Assembly (NCBI GenBank): GCA_027625915.1
Contig: JANTQA010000036.1
Span: 10,623,001-10,687,000 of the forward strand
Reading direction: 5' to 3'
Length of the DNA: 64,000 nt
Source of the DNA: Anaeramoeba flamelloides
Lineage: Eukaryota > Metamonada > Anaeramoebidae
Position numbers and translations under genes: made by a program. This document shows, piece by piece, positions 55,117 through 64,000 of this stretch; the stretch's first letter is position 1; every line of letters starts with the position of its first letter. The notes beneath the pieces are model-generated. The model ran no database searches, had not been told where the DNA came from, and worked only from the letters and a program-made list of their open reading frames with translations.

Positions 55117-56237
55117 AATTATGTATTTACTCTTTTATTATTAATACTTTGTTTTTTCTTTATTTTTTTTTTTTAATTTTCATTTTATATATTTTTTTCT
55201 TTGATAATCTTTTTTTTCCTCTTTTTTATTAAAAATCACTTTTAATAAATAAGTTGATTGTATCCCTTAGAACGCCATATTTATCTAAAATTTCATCAGG
55301 TTTAAAATAAAAGATTTAAAATAATATTGGTATGTCAATAAATTTATTTTCTTATTTGTTTTTAATTCGGATTTTAATTTTAATAAAAAGTGAAAATAGT
55401 TCTTAGATAAATTAGTTATATTTTTGTATTTTTTTTTTTTTGGTATTGGTAAAAATTAAATGATTATTCTTTTTTAATTTTTTTCAAGATTTCATTTTTT
55501 TTTTATATTTTTAAATAAGGAATTTTATTATCATTAATAGTAATTCAAAACTCAATACATTTATTTATTATTAATAACTATCAAAAAAATTTATTAATTT
55601 TATGATGTACTGAATAAATTAAAAAAAAGACTCTAGTAATGTGAAAATTTCATTTTTTCTTCAGATAAAATTGCAATAAATAATGAATTAAGAGAAAAAG
55701 TAAATTCATTTCTTATAGCCAGAATTAAAAGTTCAATCTGAATAATTTTCTAATACTTTTATTTAAACAATAGAAAACAATTGAAAAAACAAAAAAAAAA
55801 AAAAAATAATTTTCTTCAAACTAAATTCCAAAAATTCGGATATAGTTTAAACTGTTGAAAGAAGATCAATACTCCACTTTACATTCATTTTGGGAAATAA
55901 TTTTGATTTTTCAAATTATTTCATTTTTAGAAAATTTTGTTTTTTTTTTCATTTCCTTTTTTCAAGTTACGTAATCTGTTTTGTTAGATCTGTAAATATT
56001 TTCCAATATTTGATAGAAGGTAAGTGTTGAGTTAGTTAAATTAGAAAATCATATACAATTGGTTGATGTTATCTTATCATTTGATCAATAAACAATTGTT
56101 GGTGAGAAAAGTATAAAATTTGCCAATACATTTTTTGTTCAGCTCGTTTCATTATTTTGAACATATCAATTTTTTTTTTCTTTTTATATTTTTTTCTTTT
56201 ATAGAAAACAATTACTTATAAAAACATTAACACTATA

Positions 56238-56819
56238 AGCTATTTCCAAGAATGTGGGGCAAATTTATTTTAAAATATATTTTTGTAACCCATTCTTCAA
56301 AATAGAATTTAAATATATAAAATCATTAACCACATTTATAAATTCTTGATAATAATTCAATTTGTTTCGTGGTATTGTATTGCAGAAATAAAAAATATTA
56401 AAATTTCTGATCTCGATTTTATCAGATATTTTTTTATGGTGAAAATTGGTGTTTATTATTTTCTTTTTGATCGAAAAAAATATTTTCATAAAATTGTATA
56501 ATCTCAACAAAATTTACAATATAATTAAAAACATATAACTGCGTTTTCGTGTTTAAAAAATCATTTATTCCCATTCCATATTTCCGGTTTTTTATTGAAA
56601 TTGGTCGTACATTGCTTTAACCAAAAAAAAGTGCTATTTTTTTTTTCATTTTTTGCGAATATTTTAACTAAAATGCTTTAAATTATATACATAAGTGGTT
56701 GATTCAATCGGTATAAATATTAAACTTAATTTGGTATAGTTGATTAATGATTACAATCACTAAAAAAGATTATTTTTTATGAAATCTAAAAAAAATGCCC
56801 CAATTTTTTGGAAATACCT
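56238..56819. mobile_element. R2 MITE, copy 2, inserted in R1
   Basis: 582 bp, ends AGCTATTTCC and GGAAATACCT (inverted), duplicated TA on both sides (56236-56237 and 56820-56821). Removing it restores the R1 text ...AACACTATATGTAACTT seen at 42.45 kb. Confidence 0.85.
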
Positions 56820-56844
56820 TATGTAACTTAAATGTGGTTTTATA

Positions 56845-57415
56845 TGTCCTTAATAAAATTAAGCACTATTTTTTTCTGATTAATATTTTTCAAAATTAAG
56901 TTTATAACTTAATTCAATTAACCACTGGTATAAATTTTTTTAGAATAAAAACACTCTCAACTTTTTAATATCGAAAATATTTTTAGGAATTAATATACAC
57001 TTTTTTATTTTTTTTTTGAAAAATTGGGGTTGAGAAAAGTTTGAAATCAAAGAATAAGTTAATATATTAAATTAGAATTCTTTTCCAGAAAGTTTATCCT
57101 TTTAGTTTAACTTTTTTTTAATTTTACCATTTAAAACTAAATATAACATTTGAGGACCAAATTAGTGCCTTTTGTGAAAAGAAAATTCCCATAATTTAGA
57201 ATTTGTTTTAGTAAATGAGTTAAAACAAGATAGTGAATCTAAAAATATACATAATTTCAAGTTTGAATTCAATGATTTTGGCAAAAAATGTTTTCAAGAA
57301 AAAGTTAAATTGAAACTTTATTTAGTTTTATTTTTATATTTAGTTTTTTTAATTGTATTAATGGAAAGTATTTGATCTGTTTTCCATTTTTAGTGTTTTT
57401 TGGGTCGTAGGGACA
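56845..57415. mobile_element. R3 MITE, single copy, inserted in R1
   Basis: 571 bp, ends TGTCC and GGACA inside imperfect inverted repeats (left AAGCACTATTTTT, right TTTTTAGTGTTTT), TA duplicated at 56843-56844 and 57416-57417. It lies only 25 bp from the R2 insertion. No coding capacity. Confidence 0.75.
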
Positions 57416-58504
57416 TATTATGTTTGGAAAAATATAATAAAATGAGTTTTATTTTGACTATTTTTGATTTTGGATGTGTCTAAATTTTTGGAATAAGGTT
57501 TTTATTGATTTTAAATCAGTAAAAACCTTTTTACAGGATAAAAAAATTGACTCTAAATTTAAAAAATACAAAATAAAATTTAAATATTACTCAAATGACA
57601 ATAAAAGAATCTTCGAAACCAATTTTTTTTTTTTCTTTTTTTTTTGGTTGTTAGGATAATTGCTTGAAAAAAAATATTTGAGAAAATTGTATTTTTAAAT
57701 CAAAATTAATCCAGATATTGAAAAATATTTTTTTGGTATCTTGCCTCTTATTCAATAATATTGCTTATTTTATACCTAGATTTTAAAAAGTAAAAAAAAA
57801 AAAAAAAAATAAGAAAATTTCGAAAAAAAAACCAATTATTAATCTAACTTAAAATTTTTCGTCAAATGAGATACAGTTTTAAAAAAATATTGTTGAAAAA
57901 ACTTGAAAATTTTATTATGAATAAAAATAAAAATAATTTTATATTTAATTTATATATTTTTCTCTTTTTTTAATTTTTTAGAATTAAATAAATATATTAG
58001 CATTGGAAGGTAATCAATAGATAAAAAAAATTATCTATGTTTTATTACAAGAAATTATGAAATAAATAAATTATTTATTAAAATAAAATAGATAATGCTG
58101 GAGTACTAACAATTCCGAAAAAAATCACAGTAACGAAGGGTTTGTTTAAATCTAAAATAAAAATTAAAGTTTTTGATGTGTAGATATACTTTTTTAAAAA
58201 ATATTTAATATTATTTATATAAATTTAGATTAATAAATAATAAAATCACAATAAAGAAGAAAAAATTTGATAAGATATTTTTTTAATTTCATATTTTTTT
58301 AATATAGGTAATTATATAATTTTTAATTCTAAAATTATCTTACTAATAAAATTATTTAGAAATTCTAATCTTGTGCTCTTTTTTTTTTTTTTTTTTTTTA
58401 TATTTATCAAAGCTCTTGTGGTTAGAAAACTTAAGGTAATAAAGAAATAATAATAATAATAAAGTGAAAACAAAAAATATTTAAAATAGTAACAAATATA
58501 TAAA

Positions 58505-58990
58505 TTCGGGCAACTAGTTCGCCACTCTGAGAGGCCGTGTCTAGGTTTTTTTTTAATTCAAAAGAATTAAGCCAAATCAAAGATTTTACTCTATTCTTTT
58601 AAATTAAAAAAAACCTAACGATAGTGGAATACAAATTATTAAACATTGATTGTGGATTTTTTTCTGTAATCGATAATCTTTCTATCTGTTTTTATTTCTT
58701 ATGTGTAATCAGGAGACGTGTCGTCAAGTGCCGTAGAGTGCCTAGGTTTTTTTTAACTTTTTGTAATGTAAAGTAAATTAAATAAATTTTCTTTACATTT
58801 CAAAAAGTCAAAAAAAAACCTAACGGCGCTTTTTTTTAATTTAAGAAATTTAAAGAAAATTATTAAAATTTTCGTTTTCTTTTTCAAATTAAAAAAAAAG
58901 CTAAAGGCGGTTTTCCAGAATTAGAAATAATTTAGTAAAATCAAGGCTTTTACTCAATTATTACAAATCCAGGAAAACCTAACGACAGCA
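58505..58990. repeat. R7 modular hairpin cluster 4
   Basis: Four hairpins in tandem: TTAATTCAAAAGAATTAAGC with its partner, then the reversed core GATTGTGGATTTTTTTCTGT, the tag GCCGTAGAGTGCCTAGG, a CTTTACATT hairpin, a GTTTTC hairpin, and GGTTTTCCAGAATTAG with its partner. Opposite in orientation to clusters 1 and 3. Confidence 0.65.
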
Positions 58991-59650
58991 GATAGTTTCT
59001 ATTTTGTCATGAAAATGATAATATTTATATATTAATTATTTTTCTTTTCCTCTTTTTATATTTTGATGAATTTTCTTTAATGACTCCTTTCTCTAAATAA
59101 ATAAATAAATAAATATGTTGGAATCTTTTCAGAACAATTCAAATTCCAAAATTTATTTTCAAATATAATTCGGATATTTCTGGCTCTAACGGATATAAGA
59201 ATAAACATCTTAATTTTCTATCTAGTATTTTTTTTTTTTGATAAAAATTGAAAGTGTCACCCATCTAGGTAGCTGTGTCCAGTACCCAATCAGACATATA
59301 ATACTATAAATTGATACTATTTTCAAAACATTCTTAATTTTTCATCGAATTATAGAAAAATAAAAAAAAAATCACAACAATTAAAAAAAAAAAAAAAGTA
59401 ATTCTAAATTTGTAATTTAAATAAAATATAATATTAATTAATTACAATCTTTATTATTTGTTTTCTAATTTATTTTAATTTTTTTTTTTTTTGTTCAGAA
59501 AAGATTTTTAAACTCCATCTTTTCAATATTTTGTAAGAATGCATATATAAAATCTAATATAAAAGTGATAAATAACAAATAGAATATAATTTAATTGAAT
59601 CAAATAACAACAAAAACAAAACAAAAAAAAATAAGATAAGTTTAATTAAA

Positions 59651-62600
59651 TTACTTTTTCGAAAAAAATTTATCTTTTGAAAGTAAAATAGAACCATAAT
59701 TATTCAAATAAGGATCATTATCTTTCTTGGCTTTCCAAATATTAGAACCAGATTTACTTGGAAAATGATTTTTTTGAAGTGATACAATCCGATTTGAAAA
59801 AAGCTTTTGTGGAATTTCGTCTAGTCCTAAGGATGAGTTTAAATTTTTTAGAATTGGATTTACATTTTTCTGTGTTTTTGGTTTATTATTGAAAATATTA
59901 CTGAAATGATTTTCTAATTGGAAATTAGTATTCATAATTTTTTGTTTTTTTGAAGTCACAGAATTGGATGAATTCAAACCCGAACCCGAACCCGAACCTA
60001 AACTAGAACCAGAAATAAAATTGGTATTGGAACTAAATTTAGATGTAAATGGTGGTGTGGCTATTGATGAAAATTGTGGGAATTTTTGATCTGTATTATT
60101 ATTTAATCGTGTTTCGTTATCGTAATCAATAGATTCATATCCATTCTCACTGGGCTTTTTAAAAAATTGCAGATTCTTTGAGGGTTTTGGTATTTTTTCA
60201 AAAAATGAATCCAAATAATTCTTATTTAATTGCTTATTTTGCTTTGGTTGCTGCTTTTCTTTTTCCTGAAGTTTATCCACTTTTTTTAAAGTAGGAACCG
60301 TAACTGGATCTCTATAGAAAAATGAAGGCTTTTTTAAACTTTCAAAGATATTTAATCCCGATTTTGGAAGAGAGGATGTTTTGGGGATGTTGGGTTGCAA
60401 ATTTAATGGTTGGTTTGTAAATGGTTGGTTTGTAAATGGCTTATTTCTTATAGGATTTGTCGGCTTTAAAAAGGTATTATTCATTGGAAAATCATTTAAA
60501 GAAAGATTATGAGATAATTGAAATTTTGGAGAATACGGTTGTTTGTTGTTTTTGTTTGAAATAAGATTTGTTTTTTCTTTTTGAAAAAATTTTTTTTCTT
60601 TTTTGTTGTTCTCAGCTGTTAAATTTGGGAAAATAATTTTCTTTAAATCTAAACTTTGTTTTGTTTTATTCATTTCTTTATTAGTTACTTCTTGTTTATG
60701 CTCATTATTTTGGTTTGTTTGTTTAATAACCTTTGGATTGCCTTTTTTAGATATATTTTTTTTATTTGGAACTTTATTTTTATCTTTTTTATTTATTTTT
60801 ATTTCATTTTCATTTGAATTTAATTTACTTATTTTGTTTTTTTCCCCTTTATTATTATTTTTTTCATTTTCATTTGATTTTTTTTTTATAGTTTGGCTTT
60901 TTGGTTTGCTTTTATTTTGAATTTCTTTTTTATTTTTTGTGTTGTTTTTTTTTTGAATTTCTTTTTTATTTTGCATTTCTTTTTTTATTTTGCATTTCTT
61001 TTTTATTTTGAATTTCTTTTTTATTTTGCATTTCCTTTTTTTTTTTAATTTTCTTTTTTTGTTCAATTTTCTTTCTATTTTCATTTTTCAAATTTTGAAT
61101 CTGATGGCCTTTATAATCATTGTCATTATCAATAATTTTCTTTTTAATTCCCTTTTCTTTGTCTTGTTGTATTAATTTATTATTCTTATCCGATGTTTGA
61201 GATTTTTTTAATTCATTGCTATTTTTTGTATACGCCAAGGAAAGTTCAATATATCTCCAATCCATATATTGATGATTTTTTTGTTTTAAAGCAATTTTTG
61301 CAATTTTTTGATTTTCAAAGGCAACAAAGGCATCTCCACTTACACGATCCCCAATTGTAATAATTGAAATCCCATTTTTAAGTATTTTAAACCCTTCAAA
61401 GAAAGTTTTAATTTCCCTTTTAGTTGTTGAAAATGGTATTCCCCTCATTCTTAACACTGCCCCATAAGGGAAATTTGAAAGGAATTCTTGTGTTTTTTGG
61501 ATAAATATTTGCTTTGCAGATAAAGGTTTTTCATATTGCGATGCAATGTTCATTCTACCAAAAAACATCCCGTTAATCATTTTCCCATTAACTTCATCAA
61601 ATGCTTTTAAAGTTGATTTCCCTTCTTGGTAATTTATAAAAGCACAACAAGTTTCTCTAATAATTCTAATACTATTAACTTTTCCGTATTTATAAAAAAT
61701 TTTTTGCAATTTGTTTTTTGTAAAATTTTGACCCACATTACCAATCCAAATTGTTCGATTATTTGAGATTTTCTTGGATTGTAATTTTTCTTGCTCTTTC
61801 TCTTTTTCTTGTTCGTTTTGTTTGCTTTTTTCTTTTTCTTTTTCTTTTTCTTTTTCTTGTTCCTTTCCTTTCCCTTTTCCCTTTTCTTTGGATTTTTCTT
61901 TTTTGATCTTATTTTTGTTTTCATTTTGTGGGTGTTTTTTTTTTTCTTTTTCGAATTTATTTTTCAGATCGTTATTTTTTTGATTTGTATCTTGAGTTTT
62001 GATATTTCTTTTCTTATTTTTTATCTTTTTCTTATTTTGTTTGTGATTTGATCTTTCAATTCCCCTTTCTCTTTCTCTTTTTTTTTCTTTTTCCTTTTTT
62101 TTTTCTTTTTCCCTTTTTGTTTGTTTTGGTTGTGCTTTTTCCTTTTTTCTTTCCTTTTCTTTTTCAATATTCAAATTTTCATTTCTTTTTTTCTTTTTTT
62201 CTATTTCATTTTTTTTTGTTTTCTTCATATTTCCATTTCCTTTACTATTCCCATTTTTTTGATTTTTTGTCGATGATTTCGCCAATTTCTTTTTACCATT
62301 TCCCCTTCCATTTTGCATTTCTTTCTTCTTCCCTCTCCCTTCTTTTTCTTTCTCTTTTTTAATTTTTCTTTCTGTTTCAATTTCCTTTTCTTTAATTTCT
62401 TCAATTTTTTTTTCAATTTCTTTTTCATTTTTTATGATTATTTCCTCTTCAATTTTTTGTTTCTTTTTCTTGACTTCCAATTCTTTAATATTTTCTTTAA
62501 TTTTTACTAATTCTAATTCCTTTTCTTTAATTTTTTCTCTTATAAAATTAATTTTTTCTTTTTGTTGTTGGTTAATTTGTTTATTTTTTTCATATGATTT

Positions 62601-64000
62601 CTTTAAAAATTTAATTCTTTTTTGTTTCTGTGCATTTAATCTACATGTAATCCCACTTAATACTAACTTAACTTCTCTATTTTTTTGACTAGCCCAGCGA
62701 TGAGATGGTAGAGGAATGATATTATATTCCTTCATTGAATATGAATATCTATAAAAATCTTCTAAACTCCAATAAAACAATTTACAAATTAAAACTTCTA
62801 ATTTTCTTTTATGTTGTCGAAATTCAAATTCTTCATTTGTTGTTTTATTATTTATCATTTTTAAAAATTCTTTATCTAAAAAATCTTGTTTTTTTTGAAT
62901 TGGTGTCTGAATTTTAGTTTTTAATTGCTGTTCAATTGTTAAATTTAAACCAAAATTAATAAACTGTTGAATATAGGTAATAATTTTTCTTTTAATTTCC
63001 TTTTCAAAAATTATTTTCGAAAATGTTAAATTATACTTATTGTCATTGTTATTGTTGTAATCATTATTTTCTTTATCATTGTTATTATTCTTATTGTTAT
63101 TATTGTTATTATTGCTATTTTTATCATTGTTATCGTTATTATTATCATTATTATTGTTGTTGTTAAATTGACTAATATTATCTTTATTATTATCATTTAT
63201 ACTATTTTCTTTATTATTATTATCATTATCATTATCTTTTGGTTTATTAATTGGATTAACATACGAAGATAAAGGAATAATATTTCTTAAATTATCCCTC
63301 TTCCCAGTTGAATTTTTTTTATTATTCTTATTATTTGATTGGTGAGGATTAACAGTAACTCTCTCTAATAAATGGAAAAAATTAAAATTATTTAATTTTT
63401 TTAAAATTATATTAATATGCTTTCTATTTTTTTTTTTTTTTTCTTCTTCTTTTGATTGTTTCCTTTTTTTAATTTTACTTTTTCCAAAATTTCAATCATT
63501 TTTTTTGATTCTTCTTTACAATTCTTTCCAATAAACTGTTTCAATACCACGTCTGGAATCGTTAAAATTTGCTGTGCATGTGGTAATGAACAATTACTTT
63601 TCCAAAAGGATAAAATTTTTGAATCATCAGAATTAATTAAATCCCAATTTACTTTTTTTTTATTAATTTCGTTTTGGCTTTTCGCTTGATGATCATTAAT
63701 CTCAATATTTTCGTTTAATTTTCTTTTATTATTCTTGTTATCATTTTTAGTATTATTCTTATTCTTATCATTATTCTTATTCTTATTCTTATTCTTATTG
63801 TAATTCTGATTATTCTTATTCTTATTCTTATTATCATTATTGTCTTTTGTATTATTTGAATGATTGTTATTTATGGAATTATTATTAAGCAAATTATTTT
63901 TTTTCTGTACTATTTTTAATAATTCTAAGGCATCTGTATTATTTTTATTATGTAATAAAATAAAATTTAAATCTTTTATTCCTTCTTGAAAATTTTTTTG
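59651..64000 (-). CDS. Large TPR / RPAP3_C-like / RRM / quasi-RRM protein, 5' partial, frame broken at two homopolymers
   Basis: Reads leftward from beyond the window end to the stop at 59651. In order: a TPR-like helix pair (QEGIKDLNFILL, TDALELLK; 63.9-64.0 kb); poly-Asn; a domain like the RPAP3/SPAG1 C-terminal module (ILSFWKSNCSLPHAQQILTI, then KHINIILKKLNNFNFF); long Asn-rich and Lys/Glu-rich coils; an RRM with WIGNV (RNP2) and a weakly matching RNP1 TCCAFINYQE; a quasi-RRM of the hnRNP F/H-ESRP type (VLRMRGIPFS, GDAFVAFE, RYIELSL); and a basic, Ser/Asn-rich tail ending LSKDKFFSKK. The frame changes at a 16-base A/T run (63427-63442), which falls inside the RPAP3_C-like domain, and at about 60981-60987, where one unit of a KKEMQN/KKEIQN repeat has seven instead of six T. 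Between 62859 and 63426 the frame is open without any ATG, so the ATG at 62858 is internal. A single gene with two one-base length differences is the best reading. Role probably RNA processing or a chaperone-linked RNP. Confidence 0.7.
60960..61060 (-). repeat. 18-bp coding tandem repeat (KKEMQN/KKEIQN)
   Basis: Units of GAAATGCAAAATAAAAAA and GAAATTCAAAATAAAAAA on the minus strand. All units have a six-base A tract except one with seven, and the hexapeptide repeat continues on both sides in different frames. This locates the frame change precisely and argues that both sides belong to one protein. Confidence 0.85.

Larger units (their letters stand above)
55819..57500. mobile_element. R1 MITE, copy 4, interrupted by two other elements
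   Basis: The left end AAACTAAATTCCAAAAATTC and right end AAATTTTTGGAATAAGG are R1 termini. The R1 sequence is split into three pieces (55819-56237, 56820-56844, 57416-57500) whose junctions match the uninterrupted 42.0- and 37.7-kb copies. R2 (56238-56819) and R3 (56845-57415) occupy the gaps. Confidence 0.8.
55117..59650. other. Intergenic, no gene seen; nested R1/R2/R3 and R7 cluster
   Basis: 4.5 kb between the EF-hand gene and the 3' end of the RRM-protein gene (convergent). It is dominated by the nested transposon block (55819-57500) and R7 cluster 4 (58505-58990). ATAA repeats occur at about 59095-59113. Confidence 0.55.

Noticed and set aside
61774-62510. Several Phe/Ser/Leu-rich plus-strand frames
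   Set aside because: Antisense shadows of the Lys/Glu-rich coil of the minus-strand RRM protein.

Overview
This window is nuclear DNA from a very AT-rich, gene-sparse eukaryotic microbe. Genes have GT-AG spliceosomal introns, coding sequence carries long asparagine and lysine/glutamate homopolymers, and gaps between genes are long and full of poly(T), poly(A) and small inverted-repeat transposons. The gene set (Ran, an ISD11-like Fe-S cluster factor, folylpolyglutamate synthase, an Aur1-like inositolphosphotransferase, an FHA-AAA ATPase and a bacterial-type YeeE/YedE sulphur-compound transporter) suggests a free-living amoeboid protist, possibly anaerobic. An anaeramoebid would fit, but that is inference from gene content and composition, not a database match.

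Layout: (1) 147-2295 (+), 3' part of a metallophosphoesterase. (2) 4930-13391 (-), a YeeE/YedE transporter split over 8.5 kb. Its two outer exons are out of phase by themselves; a 14-nt microexon at 10039-10052 restores the phase and encodes the conserved Cys-containing core. (3) 16704-20303 (-), a 1199-residue FHA-AAA ATPase whose Walker B glutamate is a glutamine. (4) 23737-24660 (-), PAP2/Aur1-like membrane enzyme. (5) 29276-30961 (+), folylpolyglutamate synthase, with an unusually GC-rich 5' part. (6) 34887-35222 (+), ISD11 with an altered LYR motif. (7) 39604-40714 (+), Ran GTPase, four exons. (8) 45350-45783 (-), small coiled-coil protein resembling HSBP1. (9) 51139-55116 (+), six-exon EF-hand protein ending in a CaaX-type motif. 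(10) 59651-64000 (-), partial multidomain protein: TPR, RPAP3_C-like domain, charged coil, RRM, quasi-RRM; the frame shifts at two homopolymers.

At least eleven short non-autonomous repeat families lie between genes and inside the long introns. Several have matching inverted ends and TA target duplications (Tc1/mariner/pogo style). One copy at 55.8-57.5 kb carries two other families inserted into it. Another group is built of tandem hairpin modules tagged with GC-rich GGCACTCTACGG-like motifs. I saw no rRNA, tRNA, CRISPR, retrovirus-like or Polinton-like element.

The genes are not an operon or obvious pathway. They are housekeeping genes (nuclear transport, Fe-S assembly, folate, sphingolipid, calcium signalling) separated by transposon-derived DNA. 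The most notable points are the transporter microexon, the tiny first exons (4 and 6 nt) of the EF-hand and Ran genes, the LYR-less ISD11, the Walker B E-to-Q ATPase and the TPR/RPAP3_C/RRM fusion.
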